From Nitrospirota bacterium (GTDB lineage: Bacteria > Nitrospirota > Thermodesulfovibrionia > Thermodesulfovibrionales > Magnetobacteriaceae): a stretch of DNA of 64,000 nt. Below, piece after piece: positions 1 to 8,011 of this stretch (the first letter of the stretch is position 1; each line of letters begins with the position of its first letter). The DNA is taken from assembly GCA_015233895.1 (NCBI GenBank), contig JADFXG010000003.1, forward strand, positions 1 through 64,000, written 5' to 3'. The position numbers were made by a program, and so were the translations under genes. Under the pieces are notes generated by a model that saw only the letters and a list, made by a program, of their open reading frames with translations, was not told the DNA's origin and made no database searches.

Positions 1-453
1 CATGGGCTCCACCTGCCTTACGACCAAAAGCACCGCGTCAATATGTTTTTGCTGCAATCTGTCCGGCATTAGGGAAAATGACAGCCCTTATCCTGCCATA
101 CGCTAATACAGAAACAATGAATATCTTTCTTCGACATGTTTCTATAGATTTTCAAATTTATTTCATGATCATCGTTGTTGATCAGGCAGCATGGCATATG
201 TCTAAAAATCTTGTTGTGCCTGAAAACATCCGACTTATACCTCAGCCCGCACATTCACCGGAGCTCAACCCCACAGAACATCTCTGGGAAGAGGTCAGAG
301 AAAAGTATCTTCATAATACCGCTTTTCAATCCATTGACAGACTTGAAGACACACTTTGCACTGCTTTGAATGACATCTATAACGATCCGCATAGACTCAC
401 TTCTATGACAAACCTCCCTTATCTTAGAGTAACTCTATGAAGGCTACTCGGTA
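1..453 (+). mobile_element. IS630-family insertion sequence, right part
   Basis: The left part lies outside the window. The transposase frame is open from the first bases and stops at 440; 3 bases later comes the probable right terminal end, CTACTCGG at 444-451 followed by TA at 452-453. IS630/Tc1-mariner elements insert at TA and duplicate it, which fits. The same terminal sequence (CAACTCGG or TAACTCGG then TA) closes three MITE-like elements at 17235-17409, 37119-37264 and 37500-37660, so this transposase may mobilise them. The left inverted repeat cannot be checked here. Confidence 0.75.
3..440 (+). CDS. IS630-family transposase, C-terminal part (5' end outside window)
   Basis: DDE transposase of the IS630 family. 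The reading frame is open at the window edge, so the first Met inside it (at 78) is not the start. Visible hallmarks are the second catalytic Asp in VVDQAAWH and the HSPELNPTEHLWEE motif carrying the third acidic residue (Glu). The first Asp lies upstream of the window. The C-terminus is close to the element end, as usual for the family. Nothing in the visible part is broken, so the element may be intact and active. Confidence 0.85.
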   Translation, partial: WAPPALRPKAPRQYVFAAICPALGKMTALILPYANTETMNIFLRHVSIDFQIYFMIIVVDQAAWHMSKNLVVPENIRLIPQPAHSPELNPTEHLWEEVREKYLHNTAFQSIDRLEDTLCTALNDIYNDPHRLTSMTNLPYLRVTL

Positions 454-577
454 TTAGGACATTTTCATTTTGGTTAAACACCGAATTTTAGTGCAATTGA
501 TAAACCCACATGGTTTTTGTTACTATATTTGACCTTATATTTGGTCTATATACTAAACACATTAGAGGGAGGCTGTT

Positions 578-943
578 TTGTCAGGCAGGCGGGTGTTATT
601 GGTAGATGACGATGAATTGGTAAGAGAGATGGTATCATTTTTTCTGACGGAAAGCGGCTTTGATGTCACTTCTGCTGCAAGCGGCAAAGACGCGCTTGAC
701 ATTATAGATAAAGGGTCGTTTTTTGACATTATCGTCTCAGATATGAATATGCCTGTAATGAGCGGTTTAGAGCTTGCACAAGAGGTAAAAAACAGGGATT
801 TGTACATACCGTTTATTTTTCTAAGCGGAACTCCCTGCGATTTAAGTGAAAGTAAACGCAAGGACCTTGCAGTTGCTGAGTGTCTGCTAAAGGACGCTAC
901 CCTTGACACCCAAATTGTTAACGCTCTGAAAAAGTATATTTAA
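578..943 (+). CDS. Stand-alone response regulator receiver protein
   Basis: A 121-residue protein consisting only of a CheY-like receiver domain. It shows the acidic triplet D10-D12, the phospho-acceptor D55 in SDMNMP, S83 in FLSGT, and K105. K105 is followed by Asp, not the usual Pro. The start is TTG at 578, supported by a strong ribosome site AGGGAGG at 565-572; no ATG fits the conserved N-terminus. It has no output domain and no adjacent kinase, so its partner must be encoded elsewhere. A single-domain regulator of chemotaxis or of a phosphorelay is the likely role. Confidence 0.85.
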   Translation: MSGRRVLLVDDDELVREMVSFFLTESGFDVTSAASGKDALDIIDKGSFFDIIVSDMNMPVMSGLELAQEVKNRDLYIPFIFLSGTPCDLSESKRKDLAVAECLLKDATLDTQIVNALKKYI

Positions 944-965
944 TGCTGATCTCTGTAAATAAAAA

Positions 966-1089
966 ATATAAAGTTGCAGTCAGAAGCATAACAAGGCGGC
1001 AATGAGAAAGTGACGTAGGCGTACTTTCAGTACGTTGAGGAGCTTTTGACGATGCCAACGAAGTTAGGCGATTGAATGCAGCTTTATAT
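966..1089 (+). other. Folded intergenic element in front of serS (candidate structured RNA or MITE)
   Basis: Bases 966-978 pair with 1077-1089 (13 pairs, one G-U). Inside, 979-987 pairs with 1042-1050 (9 pairs, one G-U). CGTAC at 1020-1024 pairs with GTACG at 1030-1034 around a 5-base loop. GCCAAC at 1054-1059 pairs with GTT-A-GGC at 1063-1069, with a bulged A. Together these give a closed multi-branch structure. The serS ribosome site AAGGAG (1090-1095) begins right after the closing stem. It is not a T-box: I see no AGGGUGGNACCGCG-type antiterminator. It could be a cis-regulatory RNA, a small RNA, a MITE or an attC-like site. Confidence 0.5.
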
Positions 1090-1109
1090 AAGGAGTTATA
1101 AATAATAAT

Positions 1110-2378
1110 ATGCTTGACATAAGACACATTCGGGAAAATCCTGAAAAAATAATCCAATCGCTTAAAAAACGTAATTCCAATATAGATCTAAGCGAGCTTC
1201 TCAACCTTGAACAGCGCCGTAAGACGCTTCAGATGGAGGTTGAGGAGTTGAGAAACCAAAGAAACGTAGTCTCTGATGAGATAGGCAAACTCAAAAAGCA
1301 AAAGCAAAATGCCGACAGCCTTGTTAATAACATGAAAGAAGTGTCAGAGCACATAAAGCGCCTCGATGAGGACATAAGCGGCATTGAAACAAAAATCTCA
1401 GAAACTATGCTTCTTATCCCTAACATTCCACACGATAGTGTTCCCGTGGGAAAAGACGAGACCGAGAATATGGAGATAAAAAAGTGGGGAGAGCCGCAGA
1501 AATTTGATTTTGAACCCCTTAACCACTGGGATATAGGCACAGCGCTTAACATAATAGACTTTGAACGGGCGGCTAAAATTGCAGGCGCACGGTTTGCCCT
1601 CATGAAAGGGTTGGGGGCAAAGCTTGAGCGGTCGCTTATGAATTTCATGTTAAACCATAACGTAAAGCGGGGCTACACAGAGATTTTCCCCCCTATTTTG
1701 GTAAACCGGGTAAGCATGACGGCAACCGGACAGTTACCCAAATTTGCAGAGGAGCTGTTTCGCACGGCTGAGCCGGAGTTCTATCTGATCCCAACAGCCG
1801 AGGTTCCCGTAACAAACATCCACAGGGATGAGATACTTAAAGACGAGGAGCTTCCGATTCGCTACACAGCCTATACACCGTGTTTCAGGGCGGAGGCCGG
1901 CTCTCACGGCAAAGACACGCGGGGGCTCATAAGACAGCATCAGTTTAACAAGGTGGAACTTGTTATGTTTACCAAACCGGAGGATTCTTACCGCTATCAC
2001 GAGGAGCTGACAGAGGTTGCAGAAAGCATTCTGGAGACTTTAAAACTTCCTTACCGAAGAGTGCTCCTATGTACCGGAGATATGGGATTTTCATCGGCTA
2101 AGACCTATGACCTTGAGGTGTGGCTTCCCGGCCAGAACCGTTACAGGGAGATTTCATCATGTTCTAATTTTGAAGATTTTCAGGCAAGACGCGCCGCCAT
2201 ACGGTTTAAAAGACCGGACAAAAAGGGGACAGAGTTGGTGCACACGTTAAACGGCTCAGGACTTGCTATCGGGCGCACTCTTTGCGCTATACTGGAAAAT
2301 TACCAGCAAAAGGACGGCTCTGTCGTTATCCCCGAAGCTTTGTGCCACTACATGGGCACAGAGGTGATTACTGTTTAG
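1110..2378 (+). CDS. serS: Seryl-tRNA synthetase
   Basis: Charges tRNA-Ser (and tRNA-Sec where present) with serine in the cytoplasm. The 422-residue length is normal for bacterial SerRS. The N-terminal ~110 residues form the antiparallel coiled-coil arm ([14 protein letters not shown], then Lys/Glu-rich helices). The class II catalytic core follows, with motif 2 around [24 protein letters not shown] and motif 3 around [11 protein letters not shown]. The start is ATG 1110 with AAGGAG at 1090-1095, a rather long spacing. A folded element sits directly upstream (966-1089). The 3' end is convergent with the HNH nuclease gene and overlaps its original stop region by about 11 bases. Confidence 0.97.
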   Translation: MLDIRHIRENPEKIIQSLKKRNSNIDLSELLNLEQRRKTLQMEVEELRNQRNVVSDEIGKLKKQKQNADSLVNNMKEVSEHIKRLDEDISGIETKISETMLLIPNIPHDSVPVGKDETENMEIKKWGEPQKFDFEPLNHWDIGTALNIIDFERAAKIAGARFALMKGLGAKLERSLMNFMLNHNVKRGYTEIFPPILVNRVSMTATGQLPKFAEELFRTAEPEFYLIPTAEVPVTNIHRDEILKDEELPIRYTAYTPCFRAEAGSHGKDTRGLIRQHQFNKVELVMFTKPEDSYRYHEELTEVAESILETLKLPYRRVLLCTGDMGFSSAKTYDLEVWLPGQNRYREISSCSNFEDFQARRAAIRFKRPDKKGTELVHTLNGSGLAIGRTLCAILENYQQKDGSVVIPEALCHYMGTEVITV

Positions 2379-3129
2379 CCATTTTCCTAAACATTGCTTT
2401 AATCATAGAGGAATATTTTGAAGTTTCCTCCTGATCTTTTTTTAATTGTGTTTCTGCTTGTTTTTTATGCAGAGTATTCGGGGACCCTTTTGCTAAATTA
2501 TATATTAGAAGTATTCTTTCGTAATGTTCACGTCTTTCTTCAACAAGCGCTTCGTTTTTGTTTAAACCATATACTTCGATTGATTCTTTACCCTTTTTAC
2601 TATTATTTAGATGATAAGCTACATTTTTTCTAAATGAAATATGCTACTCAGGGTCATCGGCAGCCGGATTAATCAGTAAAGGCTTCTCGTCTTCTATTTT
2701 GTCGTCATGTGTTAGTGCTCTGTTGTTGGGGTTTTCAAGAGGGAAACGATTTGCCTTACTTTGATTGCATTTTTCACAAGAAAAAAAGAGATTTGACCAA
2801 TCGTAAGCAAGCCAATAATAACCGGGCCTTCTAAGCACTGAATCTATGTCTTGTTTGAAGCCGCCCTTTGGTCTGAAATGTTCCACATGACCATGACTTA
2901 TATGAGTTACGTCCGATTCGCAAAAACAACACTTACCATGTTGTGCCTCGATTAAAGTTTTTTTTACTTCTTCATCACCATAAAGTTCTCTTTGAAACTT
3001 AAAAGTTTGAACCCCACTAATATAATACTCTTTATTTTCATTAAACTCGTTGCATAACTCCTGAGTTTTTTCTACTCCTTTAGTCGCAAGGATTTTAGGA
3101 GGCGTTTGTTGTTTTTTTATCCTGATCAT
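2368..3129 (-). pseudogene. ptuB: PtuB-type HNH endonuclease with an in-frame amber codon
   Basis: The PtuB/TIGR02646-like HNH nuclease is the effector partner of PtuA in Septu and retron-Ec78 anti-phage systems. The first 161 residues carry a zinc-type pair (C67/C68 and C70), the HNH core HVEHFRPK (H81, H84), and CEKCNQSKANRF with C118 and C121. TAG at 2646-2644 then ends the frame. Translation past it continues in the same frame for 91 residues to TAA at 2370-2368. That stretch includes the family-like segment ESIEVYGLNKNEAL, so a single codon (probably AAG to TAG) interrupts a ~252-residue protein. The start (ATG 3129) overlaps the upstream PtuA-like gene by 35 bases. The truncated form keeps the HNH core but loses its C-terminal helices. 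A sequencing error or read-through is possible. Confidence 0.8.
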
Positions 3130-6100
3130 TTTTTTTTATATAGTCTGCGGCTTTTCGTATTATATCCATCGCTTCTATATCGCGGGGTGTTTCACCTACC
3201 GGCAAATAGCCAAGTTCTTCTTCGATTGCTTCCAGTCGTTTTTCATCGTCATCGGACAGTTCTGATTTTGAAAGTATTGCCTTACGTTTATTGAGAAGCT
3301 CCTCCTTGCTTTTAGGCCAAGCTGATTTAAGACCAAATATATCGCTTGTAAGTATTTGATCTACACGCCAACTGCTTATGTGTTTGAGGCTGCTGTCAAG
3401 AACTACGTGATCACCTTCTTTTCTTAATAAAACAATGTTAGCCTCATTATTACCCTGAACTATTAGCGGACTATGGGAGGTCACTATAAATTGGGTTTTG
3501 GTAAATCTGCTGTTTAAGAAGTTTATTAATTCTCTTTGCCATGCAGGATGTAAGTGCAGGTCTATTTCATCTACCAGTACAACAGCAGGCTCAGACAGCG
3601 GGTCGTTACTGTCTGGATAAAGGTCGAAAAGGCGGCGTGTAAGGTCAACCATCCAAGCAGCCATAGTTTTGTAGCCTAAACTTAAATCCTTAAGAAATAC
3701 CTCGCCGTAGGGAGTGTGAAACTTAACCTCGTTTCTATCAGGTGCTGTTTTATCTGGATTAATCTCGATATTGTTAACGTCCGGTAGTACATTTATTAAT
3801 ATCTCTTTTACTTTATCTCTTTTAGCGATTGCCGCCTTCTGTACGTCCGATTCCTTAATTGCTGCATAGTCGGCTAGCAAAAGCCATTCTTCAGGGTTCT
3901 TCAAATCTGTATTGTCAACTAAAATCTTATCACTTGCATTTTTATCAGGTTCTTCATGAAATTCTGTCGGAGAAAAGCGCCTGCCAGCTCCGTAGGCAAA
4001 ACAATTCATCTTTATATTCACACCCTTAGAAAAATCTCCAGTAACCTTATAGGAAACGTTTTTAGGGAGATCTTGATTAGATTTTCTGGAATTTATATCA
4101 GATGCCGCCTGTGACAAAAACCAAAGTAGTGAAGTTTTTCCTGTGCCATTTTCTCCAAGAATAATGGTCCACTTTACAAAATCATTCTCATTGGCGCTTA
4201 AGTCCAGCTTCTGTTTTTCTTTAAAGCATCGTATATTTTTAAAGGTAAGGGATTTAAAATATACATGATTCCCTTTGCCTTGCTTTGCATTTTCCAGTGC
4301 CTCAAGTGTCAATGCTAAATTGTCACGTGTATTTTTAACAGATGGATGGCTTTCATCAAAAAACATTGAATATATATTTAAAGCCTTCTCGTAATACTCT
4401 TTAGCTTTCTCATATTCACCAAGGTCGTCCAAAATAAATCCATAATCATTAAGCAAAACAGCCACATTGCTATCTTTTGACTCTATAGCTTTTTCAATAA
4501 CCGCATCGTCTATTTTTTCTGCTATTTCCTTTTGCATGGACGCTGTCTCTCTGTAGATTAACAAGTCTTTCATGTGATTTCCTAATGAAACTGCATGCTT
4601 ACAAGCGCCGAAAATATTATCTGTTTTTGTGGCGTGGTATAACGCCTCCTCCAAATACTTTGGGTCTGGTTTTGTATCGTTTTCCTTGCTCTTTTCAACT
4701 TCACCATCATACCAGTTATAAGCAAGATCGTGAATTTTAAGCTTTTCGGCATCATCGAGTTTATCCCACATCATGTCTCGTAATACAGGGGTTACCCAAT
4801 AGTAAGAATCATTTTGTCCTATCTGCTCCTTTTCCATAAATGTCATGGTTACAGCTTTTTCCAGCAGAGTTTTATCACCATACGTAGTAAAAGCATTTTC
4901 ACCAACCGGTGTTCTAAAGACGGCGGATTTGTTTATAAAAGTTTTAAACTCCTCTCCCTCAGTTTCGGTTATTAAATCTAAAAGATAGTCTCTGACGAAA
5001 TCCTCGTTTCTGTCTTTCAATTTTGTTTCAAGCTCTGCGACGTCATATTTGCGTTCGTCCTTTGCAATTATATCCAGCCACTCAAGAAGCAGGGGATTGC
5101 CGTGGCCATATTCGATGTATAATTTTTTGTTCTTACTTTTAGCAATGTTTTCAAGACTGTCGGTTTTTTTCTTTAAATCTGCTCCGGTAAAGGATATTAG
5201 CGGCATATCGTATAGCTTTTCATTTAGGCGTTTTCCTTCAAATTCAAGTTTGAAGTTATACCGGCTTGTGATTATAATGTTTGTAACATGCTCCGCCCAG
5301 TCCACAGAGTAAAACAGCGGCCTCATAGCGTCAAGGGCGTCAGGCGTTATACGGAATTCGCCATTAACCGAGCGTAGCACTGGCTCAAAATCGTCAAACA
5401 AAAATATTACGGGAATTTCATTAAATACATCTTTCATTAACTCTTTTATTTGCTCATTATAACCCATATCCGATTTTAGGATATTTAAGCCTTTTTCATT
5501 TTTTTTTCTTTCTACCAAATCCCTAATCTTTGTAAGTATATCAACTTTACTAAACTCACCATGAAGCACGATTAATTCCCTGTCTTTAAACCGCTCTACG
5601 AGTTTACCGGAGAGAGTGCTTTTCCCGACTCCTGCCACACCCCGGATAAGCAACCCAAACTTATTGTGTTCTTTTCCCTTTAGAATGTTAATTCCATGCT
5701 GTAAGTATCGCCGCCTGCCAACAAATCCGGTTTCAAGCACTTTAACCTGCGAATCCCCCAAAAACTTATAAAGCAGCTTTCGCCGTGGCAAATATTTTAA
5801 CTTCTGTCCGGGGGTTACTATCGGCACAAGCGGGCTTTCATCAGTAAATGCCCTCAGGATATGCCACGAATGGTAACTGTCTTTATATAGTTGCCGTGTC
5901 TTTATAATGCTTTCGGCGATACCCTTGCCCTCTGCGATGGTTTTATAAAGCTCCGCTCCCATTCGAGTTGCGCTAAAATCATAAACCGACAGCCCCCAGC
6001 CAAGCACTATGGGAATTCCAGCCTGCACCATCTTGTATGCAAAAGACTGACCTGAGCCATCCCCCTTTCCTGTCAAACACCCGGAGAGAAATAGCATTTT

Positions 6101-6295
6101 GGGCTTAAAACTTTCCAGCTTTTCCCATAACCTTTCATGTGTCACCATATCGGGATTGCCTGTTTCATCTTCCATACAAAACACAGGGTTTTTGTCTTTA
6201 TCAATAGTGGCATGACCGCTCATATGGACTATGTCGCTGCCATTAATTTCGAACAGAGTATCATACAAGCCGTCTATAGAGCCGGAATCCTCCAC
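3095..6295 (-). CDS. CHAT (C-terminal half)-STAND NTPase-TPR-PtuA-like ATPase fusion
   Basis: A 1066-residue, five-part protein. Residues 1-150: catalytic half of a CHAT (caspase-like) peptidase, with His28 in MSGHA and Cys73 in LSGC. Residues ~195-420: STAND/NACHT-like NTPase with P-loop GVAGVGKS (219-226), Walker B FLFDDFEP (298-305), IITSRYN and GNPLLLEW. Residues ~450-600: winged-helix-like linker. Residues ~612-675: about one and a half TPRs (YGFILDDLGEYEKAKEYYEKAL). Residues ~680-1066: OLD/PtuA-type ABC ATPase with P-loop GENGTGKT (714-721), Walker B VVLVDEIDLHLHP (905-917) and H-switch TSHSP (939-943). The listed start (GTG 6295) lies inside the CHAT domain; the true N-terminus is encoded at 6298-6819 in another frame. 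The HNH nuclease gene follows and overlaps. An anti-phage role is inferred from PtuAB kinship. Confidence 0.85.
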   Translation of the reverse strand: MEDSGSIDGLYDTLFEINGSDIVHMSGHATIDKDKNPVFCMEDETGNPDMVTHERLWEKLESFKPKMLFLSGCLTGKGDGSGQSFAYKMVQAGIPIVLGWGLSVYDFSATRMGAELYKTIAEGKGIAESIIKTRQLYKDSYHSWHILRAFTDESPLVPIVTPGQKLKYLPRRKLLYKFLGDSQVKVLETGFVGRRRYLQHGINILKGKEHNKFGLLIRGVAGVGKSTLSGKLVERFKDRELIVLHGEFSKVDILTKIRDLVERKKNEKGLNILKSDMGYNEQIKELMKDVFNEIPVIFLFDDFEPVLRSVNGEFRITPDALDAMRPLFYSVDWAEHVTNIIITSRYNFKLEFEGKRLNEKLYDMPLISFTGADLKKKTDSLENIAKSKNKKLYIEYGHGNPLLLEWLDIIAKDERKYDVAELETKLKDRNEDFVRDYLLDLITETEGEEFKTFINKSAVFRTPVGENAFTTYGDKTLLEKAVTMTFMEKEQIGQNDSYYWVTPVLRDMMWDKLDDAEKLKIHDLAYNWYDGEVEKSKENDTKPDPKYLEEALYHATKTDNIFGACKHAVSLGNHMKDLLIYRETASMQKEIAEKIDDAVIEKAIESKDSNVAVLLNDYGFILDDLGEYEKAKEYYEKALNIYSMFFDESHPSVKNTRDNLALTLEALENAKQGKGNHVYFKSLTFKNIRCFKEKQKLDLSANENDFVKWTIILGENGTGKTSLLWFLSQAASDINSRKSNQDLPKNVSYKVTGDFSKGVNIKMNCFAYGAGRRFSPTEFHEEPDKNASDKILVDNTDLKNPEEWLLLADYAAIKESDVQKAAIAKRDKVKEILINVLPDVNNIEINPDKTAPDRNEVKFHTPYGEVFLKDLSLGYKTMAAWMVDLTRRLFDLYPDSNDPLSEPAVVLVDEIDLHLHPAWQRELINFLNSRFTKTQFIVTSHSPLIVQGNNEANIVLLRKEGDHVVLDSSLKHISSWRVDQILTSDIFGLKSAWPKSKEELLNKRKAILSKSELSDDDEKRLEAIEEELGYLPVGETPRDIEAMDIIRKAADYIKKNDQDKKTTNAS

Positions 6296-6297
6296 TG

Positions 6298-6819
6298 TTA
6301 TATCAACAGGTATGTGCGCCCCATTTTTTCAAGAATTAGCTCCTCCTCCTTGTCGTACTCAAGCACAGGCTTTACACCCTGAGGAGATGAGGCCATAAAT
6401 AGAAGTTTCAGAGGGCTGTTGTTGGGTTTTCGTCTTTTGTCTTTTCCACGCAACGCTGCCAGCCTGAAAATATTGATTTTGTGGGTAAGAAGCAGAAACC
6501 CTCCGTTATTAATTAATTCAAACGGCAAATCACTAATCTCCGGTGGAAGTTTCAAGTATATATTCAGAATCTCGTCGTTATCTGAAGCCTCGGTAATTTT
6601 TGAGGCTAATGTTCCGCCTGTACCGTTAAGAATATCAAAGAGTATTTTCCCGAGCTTTGCTCCCTCTATGTCATTATCAGCCCAATGATTTAACTTTGAA
6701 GAGTTAAGAGCATCTTGAATGCTCTTTTCGTCAACACTATGAGACGGGTAGTAATTAAACAGAATATCTCTTTTGTTTTTTGAAGACACAGAGGTTATTT
6801 CTACAGTAATATTCACCAC
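6298..6819 (-). CDS. N-terminal half of the CHAT protein, separated by a one-base frameshift
   Basis: 173 residues that end in the middle of a CHAT fold. It has an N-terminal beta-rich region, then LPPEISDLPFELI, a motif typical of the start of CHAT domains, and PLKLLFMASSPQG followed by EEELILEKMG. After that the frame leaves homology and stops (RTYLLI). Adding one A to the A6 run (T6 at 6324-6329 on the plus strand) gives LEKNGAHIPVDITVEDSGS and joins the 1066-residue frame below. The intact protein would be about 1240 residues, spanning 6819 to 3095. The start ATG 6819 has no strong ribosome site. The break could be real decay, slippage-based switching or a homopolymer read error. Confidence 0.8.
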   Translation of the reverse strand: MVNITVEITSVSSKNKRDILFNYYPSHSVDEKSIQDALNSSKLNHWADNDIEGAKLGKILFDILNGTGGTLASKITEASDNDEILNIYLKLPPEISDLPFELINNGGFLLLTHKINIFRLAALRGKDKRRKPNNSPLKLLFMASSPQGVKPVLEYDKEEELILEKMGRTYLLI

Positions 6820-6968
6820 TTATAGTAGCATAAAAGGAATATTCAGAACAAATGCTCTTTTAATCGTTGTTATGTCTCTTTATTAGTGCAGCCCCTCTGT
6901 TTTGAACAATTTCACTTTAATAAGAAACGGTTATTTCTACTTTACATTGACAGCCGTGTATTTTAACC

Positions 6969-6998
6969 TTGACATCCTTTTGCGTCACTCGTTAGAAT
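6969..6998 (+). promoter_or_regulatory. Sigma-70-type promoter for hemC
   Basis: TTGACA at 6969-6974, 18 bases, then TAGAAT at 6993-6998. A second TTGACA lies at 6947-6952 but has no good -10 partner. The expected transcription start, near 7005, is about 75 bases before the hemC ATG. The region also serves as the upstream space of the divergent CHAT gene. Confidence 0.5.
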
Positions 6999-7078
6999 TA
7001 GATGACAAATAAAATGAAAAAAGCATTTTGATTAAATCATCCTACCCACTTCAAATGGAAAGGAATCTAATACAAGTT

Positions 7079-8011
7079 ATGGAAAAAATAAAACTTATAA
7101 TAGGCACTCGCGGCAGTAAGCTGGCTCTTTGGCAGGCCAACTGGGTTAAATCTGAAATTGAGAGGGTCCAACCAGGCGTTAAAATAGAGCTTAAGACAAT
7201 AAAAACAACCGGAGATAAAATCCTTGACGTGCCGCTTTCAAAAGTTGGCGGAAAAGGGCTTTTTGTCAAAGAGATAGAGGAGGCGCTCCTTGGCAATGAG
7301 TGTGACCTTGCCGTTCACAGTATGAAAGATGTACCGGTGGATTTCCCTGAAGGACTCCATCTGGCAGCAATTTTAAAGCGTGAAGCACCTGAGGATGCGC
7401 TCATAAGCAGGAGCGGCCTGAAATTTATGGAGCTGCCACATGGCGCAAAAATAGGCACAAGCAGTTTAAGGCGTGCTTGCCAGCTTTTGAATCTCAGACC
7501 GGATATAGAAATACACCAATTACGAGGCAACCTTGATACCCGTGTCAGAAAACTTGATGAGGGGCAGTTTGATGCTATAATAGTAGCCTGTGCTGGCCTA
7601 AACAGACTTGGTCTCTCTGCGCGTATAACCGAAAAACTTGCTCCTTCTGTGTGTCTGCCAGCAATAGGGCAGGGGGCAGTGGGAATAGAGTGCCGCACAA
7701 ATGACAGTGTTGTAAATCCAATTGCCGATTTGTTAAACCACAAAGAGACTGAGCTTTGCGTGTCAGCAGAGAGAGCGCTTTTAAGAAAACTTCAGGGGGG
7801 TTGTCAGGTTCCTATAGCGGCTCATGCAACACTGTATGAAAACGAACTACTGAGGCTTTACGCTCTTGTAGGCAGTGTCACCGGAGACAGAATAATACGC
7901 GGAGTCAGAGAAGGCCGTACAGTGGATGCTGAGGCAATTGGAGTATCCCTTGCTAATGAACTCCTAAAAAAGGGCGCAAAGGAAATATTAGATGAGGTAT
8001 ATGAAAAATGA
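7079..8011 (+). CDS. hemC: Hydroxymethylbilane synthase (porphobilinogen deaminase)
   Basis: Polymerises four porphobilinogens to hydroxymethylbilane in tetrapyrrole synthesis. Starting at ATG 7079 gives 310 residues, the usual size, beginning MEKIKLIIGTRGSKLALWQA, the family's N-terminus. An in-frame upstream extension (TTG 7028) would add 17 unconserved residues. Seen: HSMKDVP, the RRACQLLNLRP region, and GGCQVPIAAHA, which holds the Cys that binds the dipyrromethane cofactor. The stop overlaps the next start as ATGA (8008-8011), so hemC and cobA-hemD are co-translated. No hemA precedes it; the upstream neighbour is unrelated. Confidence 0.96.
   Translation: MEKIKLIIGTRGSKLALWQANWVKSEIERVQPGVKIELKTIKTTGDKILDVPLSKVGGKGLFVKEIEEALLGNECDLAVHSMKDVPVDFPEGLHLAAILKREAPEDALISRSGLKFMELPHGAKIGTSSLRRACQLLNLRPDIEIHQLRGNLDTRVRKLDEGQFDAIIVACAGLNRLGLSARITEKLAPSVCLPAIGQGAVGIECRTNDSVVNPIADLLNHKETELCVSAERALLRKLQGGCQVPIAAHATLYENELLRLYALVGSVTGDRIIRGVREGRTVDAEAIGVSLANELLKKGAKEILDEVYEK

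Noticed and set aside
535-554. Sigma-70 promoter for the receiver gene
   Set aside because: TTGACC (529-534) and TATACT (549-554) are only 14 bases apart, too close for a normal promoter.
966-1089. T-box riboswitch in front of serS
   Set aside because: No AGGGUGGNACCGCG-like antiterminator, no Stem I AGUA/GA motifs and no terminator hairpin with a T-run before serS.
2418-2633. A 71-residue hydrophobic plus-strand frame after serS
   Set aside because: The opposite strand holds the in-frame C-terminal continuation of the HNH nuclease gene with family-like sequence; the hydrophobic frame is its antisense shadow.
2644-2646. Amber codon read as pyrrolysine or reassigned sense codon
   Set aside because: RF1 with a normal PxT motif is encoded at 55100-56176, serS ends in TAG, and the Uma2 pseudogene has both TAA and TAG, so general amber recoding is unlikely.
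6300-6335. Programmed -1 ribosomal frameshift joining the two CHAT halves
   Set aside because: The in-frame codons GAA AAA ATG do not give an X XXY YYZ slippery heptamer and no downstream stem is obvious. An A6/A7 length change explains the data more simply, though transcript slippage stays possible.
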